DNA of 64,000 nt from Danio rerio (Eukaryota > Chordata > Actinopteri > Cypriniformes > Danionidae): positions 12,863,501 through 12,927,500 of the forward strand of contig NC_133179.1 of NCBI RefSeq assembly GCF_049306965.1, given 5' to 3'. A program made the position numbers and the translations under genes. The stretch's first letter is position 1. Each line of letters opens with the position of its first letter. Positions 35,093 to 47,476 of this stretch are shown here, piece after piece. The notes below the pieces were generated by a model that was given only the letters and a program-made list of their open reading frames with translations, made no database searches and was not told where the DNA came from.

Positions 35093-37990
35093 ATGCACTA
35101 ATGAACCAGAATCTAGAGTGCAGATGAGTCTATGAGGGGCTGACAACACACACTGCCATGTGAAAACCCTCAGATGAAGTGAATGAGGGCCCAGGTGTGC
35201 TCAACTCCTCTACTGGACCGAGATGAGAGGAATACAGGGAGCTAACAAGTTGCATCTTGGGATTTGAAGGGAACTGTTTGGACACTTTCATGCAGGCTGT
35301 GAAAAACTGGACAAAAACATTGAGTTTTATTACAAAAATGTGGCCGTTTTCCCTCCTCCATCATTCCAGAAGCAGCACATTAAAGTTACATTCAGACTTT
35401 TGCAATATCAAAACAGCAAGAAAAAAAAATCATTTTAAGAATAAAAATATTGATCACAAGGATGTTACAGGAGTTTGTTTGTTTAACATATTTAACTTTA
35501 GGTGTACCAACAGAGTGAACAATTTGAGTTATTTCCACACTTCCTTTGTTGGTTGATATATGAATGATTATGAATATCAAAAATTTTTGATGTTACAGCT
35601 TTTCTATAATTTTATGGTTAAATTAGCAAATGAAAAACCTTTAAAACATTTTAAATAGCACAAAAATCTGAACATTGAATGGAGTTAATAATTAGTTTTG
35701 GGTATATTGAACTCAAATGTGTGGGAATATTTTTATCACCGTTGAATTAAAATGTATGTAGAATCTATAAACATTTCTTTGCTGTCTGGTTTGTTCTTAT
35801 TTGTAATCGCTCTTTTTCACTAAATACCTATTTATCATTAAATGTTTTTTATATCAGTCTTTTTTTATCACTAAATAAAATCGAAAATACTGTAAACATT
35901 ATTTATCATTAATATTTTGCAATACTTCTTATATACATTCAACATATTCGGGGGAAATGCATGACAATGCAAATCATTAATGAACATATCTATCTGTAAA
36001 ATAAACCCTTCAGAATGCAGAAATAAATTAAACTAATGCAAGAACTGATAAAGTGGAGAATTACGAGACAACAGCCTTTAAATTATGTGGTGTAATTTGA
36101 ACATGCTGTAAATAGAAATGCTGGGATCCATGCAATTCCTTCATATTGTCTCAATACAAACTGATTAAGTTATAATTTTCTGATTAAGTTATAAAATTTA
36201 TAATCAAATTTAAGTAGATTAAACATAAAACATTTAAGTAAAAAAAAAAAGTTTGTCCTGTCTCTGTAATTCTGTTGCACTGTAGAAGCTCTGTCACGAA
36301 AACAAATTCCTTGTATGTGCGAACATACCTGGCAATAAAGCTCTTTCTGATTCTAAAGCTCTTTCTGAATATGTTGTCTCCACCACCAAAAAAAAAAAAA
36401 ATTGAATAAATTTCTCATATCTCATATTTGTTGAGTGCACAGACAACAATTGAGAGGGTGTATGAAAAGAAACACTTTAAACTGTATTTTGGATCTTTCC
36501 ATTAATTATTGAGCTAAAGAAAATGTTACAATTAACAGATGCCTGAAAACTGTACAGAATATCACCTTGTGTCAGTCTGTTAATTGCTGATTCCTTGTAA
36601 TTTCTTATTTAAAATATTTCTGTTATTTTTGTCAGTGTGTTTAACTGTGTGATGATCAATTCAAAATAACTTTGAATGAACTCTCATGTAAATAAATGAA
36701 GAGTTAGGATGCAAAAACCTCCAAAAGTCATCTGATATTTTCTTCTAAAATAAAATGTTATTTTCTGACTCGACTTTTATATGGACAAATAAGCTTTTCA
36801 TTGCATTTAAAGTGAAATAACTGAACATAAACAGGAGGCTGAGAAAAATTGTCATTTAGGAGAACATTTCAGATGGCATTTACAGGTTTTTGCATCTGAA
36901 CTCTTCATTTACAATATATAGGCAACCCAGTTTCAATATAACCAAGTAACCTGAGTATTTGTACAGTTGAATTGTCAGAAATTGCAGTTTTAAAAGTTAA
37001 CCAGGCTAAGGCATATGATATTTATCAAGTCTCAATGATGACATCATTTGTTTTTCAATTATATAAAAAGAAGCGTGAACTGAGTGAGGCTGAACTATAT
37101 AAAATGGCTGATTGGGGCTGACAGGTCTGTGTTTTGACTGAATGAGAGAGTTATATACAACAGCACGGCTAATATGACAAGCTGCTCTGGAAACTGGAGC
37201 AAAAAAATGTCCCACACTGGCAAAATCCAATCATACTTATGAGTCTGAAACAAGAATTTGCTGTCCATCATATTCGGGGGTCAAAGCCAATTTGGAAAAT
37301 TACACCACCAGAAAATTGAATCCGACCAATGACTTACATTTTTCCAGTGATATATGTCAAAAGGGTCTAAACCGTAACCATGATATTATAGTGATTTGGT
37401 CATGGTGACACACTTTTCCATAATTAAACCAAAAACAGTGGAGAATATATGCCAAAGCTCAACTGTAGGTCATGAAAACTAAACAAAAGCCTACAATGAA
37501 AGAAAATGCAGACTGTTTTGTGGAAGATTAAAGGTAATAATGATGTAAATAATTCAATTCAAGCACAGACAGATCAAGTTGCTTCCTCAAAGTAACATCA
37601 GGAGCCATAATGTGTTAGTTGCATATAAAGTACAATGGTTTAGCACTACACAATCTACAGTCTGTATGTTATTCACGATTCATTCAAGATTCATACATGA
37701 TTTATCCATTAATAAAGCATTAGGAATTAGGAAACTTATAGTAAAATGTGCACTACTTCAACATTAATCTTGCTTATTACTCTTTAATGATTGATCACAT
37801 TCCTGCTATGAATGGTTGATGTTTTAGGATAGTAATGATTGAAAATGATCTCACTGTTGTGTAATGCAATAAAATGTTTGAAAGTTTAAGTGTGTGTTTA
37901 AATAGTTTTGACTGATTTGAAATCAATGATCACTCCTTTGTACACTGTGAAATTTAAAAAAAAAAAAAAATTCTGTAATTTATCCTAAAC
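35093..37990. other. Spacer without a recognised gene
   Basis: AT-rich DNA with no exon-like frame flanked by splice signals. Two small repeats were seen: a piece of the widespread AATTCMTTCAT...TCTCAATACAAACTGATTAAG element (about 36110-36240) and a second non-LTR tail (CAATAAAGCTCTTTCTGATTCT type, about 36275-36370). Confidence 0.5.
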
Positions 37991-37991
37991 A

Positions 37992-38598
37992 TACACTCAC
38001 TGGCCACTTTATTAGATACACCGTACTAGTACTGAGTTGGACCCCCTTTTGCCTTCAGACCTGCCTTAATCCTTCATGGCATAGATTCAACAAGGTACTG
38101 GAAATATTCCTCAGAGATTTTGGTCCATATTGACATAATAGCATCACACAGTCGCTGCCGATATGAAAGCTGCACATCCATTATGCGACTTTTTGGGTCC
38201 ACCACATTACAAAGGTGCTCTTTTGGATTGAGTCTGGTGACTGTGGAGGCCATCTGAGTACGGCGAACTCATTGCCAAGGCATTTGCATCCACAGAACTG
38301 CCACTCACTGGATATTTTCTCTTTTTCGGATCATTCTCTGTAAACCTTAGAGATGGTTATGCATAAAGATCCCAGTAGTTCAGCAGTTTCTGGAGTACTC
38401 AGACCAGCCAGTCTGGCACCAACAACAACGTCACATTCAAAGTCACTTAAATCAACTTTCTTCCACATTCTGATGCTCAGTTTGAACTGCAGCAGTCCGT
38501 GTGTATTGAGTTGCTGCCATGTGGTTGGCTGATTAGAAATTTGTGTTAACGAGCAATTGGACAGGCGTACCTAATAAAGTGGCCAGTGAGTGGATGTA
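37992..38598 (-). mobile_element. Internally deleted Tc1/mariner transposon
   Basis: The ends TACACTCACTGGCCACTTTA and TAAAGTGGCCAGTGAGTG are inverted repeats. On the minus strand the right part encodes the N-terminal helix-turn-helix region of a Tc1-type transposase (KVDLSDFE...VVVGARLAGLS, then SEKEKISSE). After a jump near 38275-38290 comes the C-terminal end (WPPQSPDL-like, then DAIMSIWTKISEE). The catalytic middle is missing and there is at least one in-frame stop, so this copy cannot make a transposase. Confidence 0.8.
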
Positions 38599-38599
38599 G

Positions 38600-39925
<1,326 letters not shown>

Positions 39926-40299
39926 ATAATATTTGTAATATTTTGAGCTTTTAAATCACAATATACAGCTATAAAAATAAAATTACATAAAATTGCTGCT
40001 GATTTTGCAACCAAATGTGAGGTTGACGTAGCAGGAAGACTCGCAGTGGGTTCTCAATGTATGGTAAGGCAAGAAAATTGGAATTTATAAACTTATTTCC
40101 TTAGGAATTCCTTAGGAATTTATAAACTTATTTACAGTGTGCGAGAGTGAAAATCAAAATAACCTAAAAACCCAGCAAAGTGACAAAATAACCAAAAATA
40201 AAAGAACAAATACACAGCAAACAAACAAATGATATATGTACAACCTCACTAGTATACGCAGGTCACAAATTGCTTACGCCACCACAGTTACTTGCTCAC

Positions 40300-40365
40300 T
40301 CGCCAGGTTAATTGACAGTGAATTGGCGTTTGGGCTGCCTTTTAAAGGCGAAGCCCCGCCCCTTT
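40300..40365 (+). promoter_or_regulatory. Candidate promoter element of kinase copy 1 (palindrome plus GC box)
   Basis: GCCTTTTAAAGGC, a perfect 13-bp palindrome with a TTTAAA core (40337-40349), is followed by the GC box CCCCGCCCC (40354-40362). It is the most GC-rich spot between the array edge and the first exon and recurs in units 2 (GC box 48621-48629) and 3 (56528-56536). The kinase ATG is about 1.5 kb downstream; a TTTACTATTACAG acceptor-like site about 35-45 bp before the ATG would allow a spliced leader. Function is inference. Confidence 0.3.
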
Positions 40366-41846
40366 GACATAAACCAACATACACTTATTAAAAGGTATAA
40401 GTATAAACATCTGTAGATGTTCATAAGTTCATTGTTTAAAACACATTAGACACCAAACAGTCATAATTAATCAAAGTAAACACTTATAAGTATAAACACA
40501 TCCCCCCAGCCAAAAGACAGCTTAAGTAAAATGAGCTGAAGCAACACAATTCTTGAGATTTTTTTGGAGATAACTCAATTGTTTTATGTTCAATCTACTT
40601 AAATTTATTTCATTAACTTAGTCTATTTGTGTTGGGATAGCCTGAATAAATTGTGTGGAACCCTGCATTTGGGAATTAGAGATTCTCCATTTCTCTGGGT
40701 TTGCTAGTTATGGGTTTGAGGAAGCTGCTATTATTAGTTTCATTCTATAAAGGACTGATACAATTTCTTCCAAATTTCAAATAAAAACATTGTCATTTAG
40801 AGCATTTTTAATTTTCATACAATAAAAGTTGGTCAAAACAACAAAAGTTTTTATTTGATGAGCTTAATGTGCCCTAAGCTATTGATTTCTTAACTTTTAA
40901 TAAACTAAACTTTTATAAACTTGTCTAAAACTTACTTCTACTTACATTTTAAAATGATTTATGCTAAAATGGCAATATATTTATAATAAATTGGGAATAA
41001 ATTTGATCAGAATTGTGTAGAATGAAACAAAAACGTATGTTTTACTCAAACTGAGAATGTTTTTCCATGTCTGTACATCACAGAATTTATAAAATACACT
41101 TAGCAGTCAACGCAAGACAAAGCCATACACATTTTCTTGGATATTTCTTTACAAAATGTCATATTTTGCAAGAATATTTCAGAGATTTGTAACAATTTGT
41201 GGTAAATCATAGAATTAAAGTATATCCACTGCTTCTTTGCTGAATTTAATTATTCATAATGTCAATAAAAATTGATAGCCAAGAAATAAGAGTATGAAAA
41301 TAAAGAAACTCTGTTGATTCAGCTTTATAATTTGGACCTCATTAAAAATGTATATACAAATTAAGGGACGTATACATTCATATTTATGTATATGTGTAAT
41401 TTTTATCCCTACAAGTCACAAAAAGTGAGTCATTTTCTTCTTTTAACATTAATAACAACACAGATAGCAGCATGTGTATGAGGCTGCCATCAAATATTGA
41501 CCCAATACAATACAATTGGCACAATATAGACATCTGATGTACTCCTCCATGCAGGTTTCGTAATAATTTTAGCCTGTAAGCAACCCTGTGCTGCATTTAC
41601 AAACCACTATAAACACAAAACAGCAAAGGATCCCATTCATTTCAAACTTGCACAAATTAAAACATTTGAAAAATAACAACAGCCCAAAGCCTTCCATATT
41701 AAAATTCTTAGAATGCGCCTGGATGACATCATCGCCTGACATTCTACTACTTGCTTTTGTCGGTTGTAGTTTTGGCATTTCGAGTTGCAGATTGATCGGT
41801 TTACTATTACAGTTTATCAGAAAGTTATCAGAAAACATTTTTCATC

Positions 41847-44800
41847 ATGCAGTTTGATCACAGTCCCTGTGTACTACTCAAGTACACCCCCAACATGCCG
41901 GAGAACCATCTTCATCTTTCTGATGAGCCGCATGTTGAGGTTGGAGAGATAGGGAGAAAGGAGAAAAAGAGAAGCTTCTGGAAGTGGCCAGTTCTCCGTC
42001 GCAAAACTGGAAAATACGACCTTGTCCAGGCTGCGAAGAAATACCAGTATGAGGCTGAGGTATATCAGAAAGTTTCTTGTCAGCCCATTGAAACACCTGT
42101 TGGGCCTGAAGAGGTTCCAGAAGTGAGAAAGGTAAAAAAAGGCTTCTGGAAATGGCCAGTCTTCCGTCGCAAAACTGGAAAATACGACCTGGTCCAGGCC
42201 ACGAAAGACTACCATGAAGCCAAGTTAAATGAAAAAGTTTCTTGTCAGCCCATTGAAACACCCATTGGGCCTGATGAGGTTCCTGAAGCCAGTAAAGAAG
42301 AAAAGGACGTCTGGAAGTCTAGTAGAGGTAAAAATCACACTCACAAGTGATTATGATACAAGTATTGTTTAATGGCCAAATCTCTAATCAAGTAATATTT
42401 TTATAACTGGTCTTGTTTATACCATTTTAATGTATTAATATCATTGGCCCATGAACAATTCCTGCATGATGTCAAACTATTTCATAACCTTAATAAAAGG
42501 CAAATCCAGTCATAATTTAACGTTAAAACAGCTATCATAGCAATATTTATCAATATGTGGAAATTTCTGTATTCTCAGAAGCTGTGGAAATGAAAAATGT
42601 AAAACAGGATATATGTTAGAACCACTGTTAATGTTTACATCCCTCAAAATGCTCTATAGAAATGTGATATATGAAAATATATGCAAATTACAAATATGAC
42701 ATACAAGTTCATTTTTTGTTTTTGCATGTAAAATGTGTCATATATGTTAAATGATTGCAAAAAATGGCAGTTTATATTTGTTTTTTCAACCATTTGCATT
42801 ATAAATATGTACATATATGCAAAAATAAGTAGTAAAAAATAAGCAAATATGTAATATGTACAAATATAATAGCTATAATAATATATGTATATGTTTATTT
42901 GTGGCTACACACACACACACACACAGTACATACAGTATATCAAATTGACATATATCAGATTTCTGTGTGGGATGAAATTAAAATAAGTCTAAATATGTGA
43001 CTTTACATTCATAGACTAATTAAAAAACATGATAATCTGTATTATATAAAGTGCTATTTACACAACGGTGACTTGATTCGTATTACAGCTTCTGCTTCAG
43101 AAGACCATGTCCCTGCTGCTGAGCAGCTAGAGGAGGACGACACAGAAAATGGTAAGATAGGAATTGTTATTAGTATTACAAACGTGAATACAAAATATAT
43201 ATATCTAAAATTGTACATCATACTGACTGCAGTTGTTTATTTTTTAACAGACACCATTTTAAGGCATTACGAAATGGGTGACAAGCTGGGCAAAGGTGGA
43301 TTCGGCTCTGTCTACAAAGCCACACGCCGCAGGGATGGACTTGAGGTGCTTTCACTAACAAAACATTGCTTTATCATTGCTTTATTCAAAACTTCTACCA
43401 CATGCTAACTGCTAATTCTTTGCTTTGTTGATCAGGTTGCTGTGAAATGTACTGTCAAGTCACCGAAGATGAAGGAACTCACAGTGGTGAGTAGTCCAGA
43501 TACAATTCAATGTCATGATTTGATTTGATTCTAGATTTGATTTTCTTAGGATGGGACAAAATGGGATTGAAGACGTTATATGGTAAATGAAAACATGTCC
43601 TTTTAGTAAGTACGTAAGCAAGTAAAGTGAAGTTTTTTTTCCCTCTCCGCTGTCGCCACTGCCTCGCATGGTTCAGGATTGGTAGAGCTACGCATCGATG
43701 AATTTGCTCTTCAGTGTTTGAACTCTCAGTAATGATTAAATCACACTGAACTGAGCTAAACTGAACTTAACTGAACTTAAACACTAAAACCTGAACCACA
43801 CTGTTCCAGTTACTATGACCATTTATGTGAAGCTGCTTTGACACAATCTACATTGTAAAAGCGCTATACAAATAAAGCTGAATTGAATTGAATTGAATAA
43901 AGTAAGGCTTTTGTTTTGCTTTGTGCTTTCCATTTAAAATTAGAGGTAACCACTGTAATTGAATAATGATCTAAACAAAGATGACAGCACTCATGAAGAA
44001 CGAGCAGCTTACATCTAAACTAGACTTTATCATGTAGAAATTAAAACAGAAGTGAAAACAAAATGGTTTTGTGAAACTATTGGCCTACTACATAAAACAT
44101 CTGAAGAAAAAAAAGTAGATAAGCTAAAGACTCCATTTACAACAGTATTTAGATAAATCCACTTAATTAGATTGTTTCAGAGCCTTATATGTATGTTAAT
44201 GTCCCATTACAATTGAGTTTTTAGTAAGAGAGCTTCAGGAAACTGTCTAACTGTCATCATTTCTCTCCTTTAGCCTGGTTATGACAAACCCCTCCCTACA
44301 GAAATTGCCCTGACAATCATGGCCAACAATGGTCCCTACGTCCCCGAGATAATCCAACTCCTAGACTGGGAGGACAATGATGGCCACTACATTATAATCA
44401 TGGAGCGACCCATACCTTGTATGGACTTGCTTCACTTCTTACGCCACAAGGATGGACCTCTTGATGAGAAGACGGGACGCCATATAATGCGGCAGGCCAT
44501 TCATGCTGTGAGCGTTTGCTTTGATCGCGGTGTCTTCCATCGGGACATAAAGCTTGAAAACCTCCTGGTGAATCCAGACACTTTGGAGGTAAAGCTAATA
44601 GACTTCGGCTGTGGTGCGATTGTAAAGGATTCCGGCTACAAAGTCTTCTGTGGTAAGTGTTATGAACTTTGTTTCCATAAAAACCACACACTGAAGATTC
44701 TGTTTAAACATATAAACCATTGGATGATATCTTTTTTTTCTAGGTACAAGAAAATATTTCCCTCCGGAGTATGAATTGCATGGCAGGTACCATGCACAGC

Positions 44801-46480
44801 CAGCGACTGTTTGGTCTCTAGGGATCGTCCTGTTCGCAATGATGTGTGGGGCTTTACCCACTGTCTCCGACCACTCCTTGATCAGGGACTATCTTTGGTC
44901 TAGCCCTGGCCTGTCAATAGGTGAGAGCTTCATCAAAGTGTGAAGAGAGCAGGTCTTATAACTATTTTTGACGTACGAGCGTGTGCAACCATTGTAATCT
45001 TTTTGATTCGAGACTTCCAATCTTATTCACTTCCATTGATTTTAAGACATTAAAAACTGCTTGCTATGCTGGTTAATGTTGCACACCAACATTGTCTTAT
45101 TATATCATTCTACTTTTTATGTACAGTCATGAACACACTTGTTTGTAGAGCGAGCAGTTTGACCATTTATTATTCCAAGTCATTTCTCCCATAGGCAACT
45201 GAATCGGAAGTACTAACGCACTTCGGCATTGTAGAATAAGATCTATAAACTATTACCCTTAAACACCCCATTCTTCTTTCTGCACAGAATGCTGCCAGAT
45301 GATCTGCGGTTGTCTACAGCCAAACCCAGATGAGAGACTCGCTCTGCAGGAGATGCATCTCCATAACTGGTTTAAGGTATGAAGCCTAAAGCTAAATGGC
45401 TTTCATTTTTGTTGATCATCTTAAGCAGAGGTGTCCAAACCAGAGTCTGCAGGCCAAAGTTAGCCTTTGATAACTTGATTTGCCCTTTGATTTGGCCCAC
45501 CATCCCATCTAAATAGAGAGTGAAAATGACAACAAAAACACAAACTGAAAGTAAAAGATTCGATTAAATGTTATATTAAATATAAATAGTCACTCAATAA
45601 ATAGAGGAACACATCAGTGATGCACATCAAGGCAAAAAACAGGTGCAGCTTGACTAGTGTAACTCCACTGTTATAAATAGGATTGTTTTTACTGAACGAA
45701 TAAATACTGCATTAGTTAATATAAATCAATGCTCTCTAGTTTTGTTTAAATGTTGAATAACTTAGGAAATCACCAATGGCAACTTTAATGTAATGAGTTT
45801 GGTATACTTTGGTCCAACATGCTCAGTCAAGATTGGTTTTCGGCCCTTCATAAAAAAAAGTTTGGACACCGCTGATCTTAAGTCTTAAAGCATTACTTAA
45901 CCCCCCAAAAAAGAAAATTCTGTTATTAATTACTCACCCTCATGTCGTTCCAACCCACTGAGACTTTCATCTTCAGAACACAAATTAAGATATCAGGAGT
46001 GCTCAACCCCGTTCCTGGAGATCCACCTTCCTGAAGATTTCAGTTGCAACTCATGTCAAACACACCTGCCTGTAATTATCAAGTGCTGTTCAGGCTAATT
46101 AATTGCTTCAGGTGTGCTTAATCAGAGTTGGAGCTGAACTCTGTAGGAAGGTAGATCTCCAGGAACAGGGTTGAGCACCTCTGTCTTAGATCAAATCCAG
46201 GAGTTCTCATCCTTCTTAGACAGGAACAGTCCTGAGGTGTTCAAAGTCCAGAAAAGGTTAAAACATTGCATGTGACATTAACTGTAATCAAACCAAGGTC
46301 CAGGAACATATTTGTGCACCTAAAAAAAAGCTACTGAAGATGAGCAAAAGTCTTAGGGGATTGGAATGAGTGATTAAAAACGGGATTTTCATTTGTGAGT
46401 GAACTAATCCTTTAAACTCTGTCCAAAATGTAATGTATTTAGACGAATAACACTGATTTATGTTTCAGGTCATGGAGTAA
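41847..46480 (+). CDS. Pim-like serine/threonine kinase, copy 1 (8 exons, 448 aa, two FWKWP repeats)
   Basis: Exons: 41847-42327, 43089-43151, 43251-43345, 43436-43486, 44274-44652, 44744-44920, 45288-45376, 46469-46480. All junctions are GT-AG with matching phases. Residues 44-154 are two tandem 55-56-residue repeats beginning FWKWPVLRRKTGKYDLVQA, followed by a broken third start (VWKSS) and an acidic linker. The kinase domain spans about 188-445: glycine loop GKGGFGSVY (195-203), VAVK lysine 217, a likely alpha-C Glu at 240, hinge ERPIP with the Pim-type proline, HRDIKLEN (catalytic Asp 321), DFG 340-342, then GTRKYFPPEY and TVWSLGIVLF. This pattern matches the Pim family, whose members are constitutively active kinases without a regulatory domain. 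All catalytic residues are present. The last exon codes only V-M-E-stop. The first ATG is used; Met17 is an alternative start. Confidence 0.9.
43629..43897 (+). mobile_element. SINE insertion in intron 4 of kinase copy 1 with target-site duplication
   Basis: The element runs from GAAGTTTTTTTT to a (TTGAA)n tail and is flanked by TAAAGT at 43623-43628 and again at 43898-43903. Copies 2 and 3 have the uninterrupted empty site AAGTAAAGTAAGGC (near 52064 and 59960). Same family as 34286-34532. Confidence 0.85.
45426..45874 (+). mobile_element. hAT-type MITE in intron 7 of kinase copy 1
   Basis: The ends CAGAGGTGTCCAAAC and GTTTGGACACCGCTG are inverted repeats, flanked by a perfect 8-bp duplication ATCTTAAG (45418-45425 and 45875-45882), the hAT hallmark. 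The same insertion is at 53386-53834 and 61491-61939 in copies 2 and 3, so it predates the array. Non-coding. Confidence 0.85.
45890..46425 (+). mobile_element. Two nested MITEs in intron 7 of kinase copy 1
   Basis: The outer piece begins near CCCCCCAAAAAAGAAAATTC and ends GAGTGAACTAATCCTTTAAA (degenerate GGGTGAACTATCCCTTTAA type). Inside it lies 45994-46183 with inverted ends CAGGAGTGCTCAACCCCGTT and AACAGGGTTGAGCACCTCTG. The same nest is in copies 2 (about 53850-54385) and 3 (about 61955-62485). Confidence 0.6.
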
Positions 46481-46745
46481 GACAGGAGAAACAACTCAGC
46501 AACCCTAGCACACCTGAGGACTGCTGCATTGGATTGCTCTTTGTATTGTATTGTTGCCTTGTCATCTTCTTTAATAGTGCAGGGCAACTTACATATGAGT
46601 GCTTTTGTTGATTAATTAATTTGTCATGAATGTTTTGAATGTATTGTCATTATATTATTATTATACACATATGCAAATGCACTATATATGTCATGTGTGT
46701 TTCTTATATACTGGTGAATTATTAAAGCATCATAAAATCAACATC
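46481..46745 (+). other. 3' UTR of kinase copy 1 with ATTAAA signal (46721-46726)
   Basis: Sequence after the stop in exon 8. ATTAAA at 46721-46726 is about 240 bp downstream; copy 2 has the same signal at 54681-54686, and copy 3 has the canonical AATAAA at 62791-62796. Confidence 0.5.
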
Positions 46746-46814
46746 ATGTCTTGTTTTTATTTATTATGTGACCAGTTACTGATTGTACACTGACTTCTTA
46801 CTTTTTTCTTACAG

Positions 46815-47476
46815 GTTTCAACTTTTAAAGACATTTTAAGACCATTTTGAATTAAATATTAGACTCATAAAGCGCTAAAGACTAAGGATTTTTTTTAATT
46901 ACCCAGATGAAAAAGAAATTTATTTGACCTATCAAAAAAAAATATATATATAATTTAATACTAATAATACATTAATAATAAACAATTCAAATATTTTAGA
47001 TTTTATTCTTAGCTAAATATTTTAAATATTGTGTAAAAACAAGAACGATCTACTTGTATCCATACAGTTTTTTCCCCAACATAAACTTCTTTAAAATAAT
47101 AATAAAATGAACATGTTTTAAAAGATTTAAAAACTAATAAACTAAATCTATGGACAACAATCTGTCCAGGTCAGTGTCCTCAGCAGTACATGGAGAAACA
47201 AATGTCATTGTAAGGAAAATAATTAAACCATTATGATAAATAGAGTTAAACATTACCTTTTTAAATAAAAAGTTTAAAGTTTCATTGAGGTGGATTGTTG
47301 GTGATTGTATGAGTTTTGCACAGATTGTATAGCAATTCATGAACAAAGGAAAATTAAAACCTGTTTAAAAAGATTTAAGAGCAATAACACAGTATTACAG
47401 TAAATCTAGAACTTTTTAAGGCCTAAGATTTGGGTTTTGAGATTTAATACTTTTTAAGACCCCACAGAAACCCTCT
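46815..47476 (+). repeat. Repeat between kinase copies 1 and 2 with TTTTTAAGACC-type ends
   Basis: The left edge reads GGTTTCAACTTTTAAAGACA and the right edge reads ATACTTTTTAAGACCCCACA followed by GAAACCC, which look like degenerate inverted ends of a DNA transposon. The matching segment after copy 2 is about 54775-55430, and a truncated one follows copy 3. No gene seen. Confidence 0.4.

Noticed and set aside
34579-35101. Two plus-strand frames (104 and 131 aa)
   Set aside because: They are translations of a non-LTR retrotransposon 3' end with its simple-sequence tail.
41588-41857. Plus-strand 89-aa frame just upstream of each kinase start
   Set aside because: It overlaps the ATG in another frame, ends just after it and is interrupted by an acceptor-like site; it more likely reads the 5' leader.
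41874-42261. Antisense frames over kinase exon 1, repeated in all three copies
   Set aside because: They are the reverse reading of the FWKWP repeats and end where the repeats end; they have no start context and no homology that I recognise.
44595-44861. Reading frames continuing past kinase exon 5 into intron 5, and antisense frames there
   Set aside because: A strong GTAAGT donor and the resumption of conserved kinase sequence in exon 6 show that these are intron read-through or shadows.
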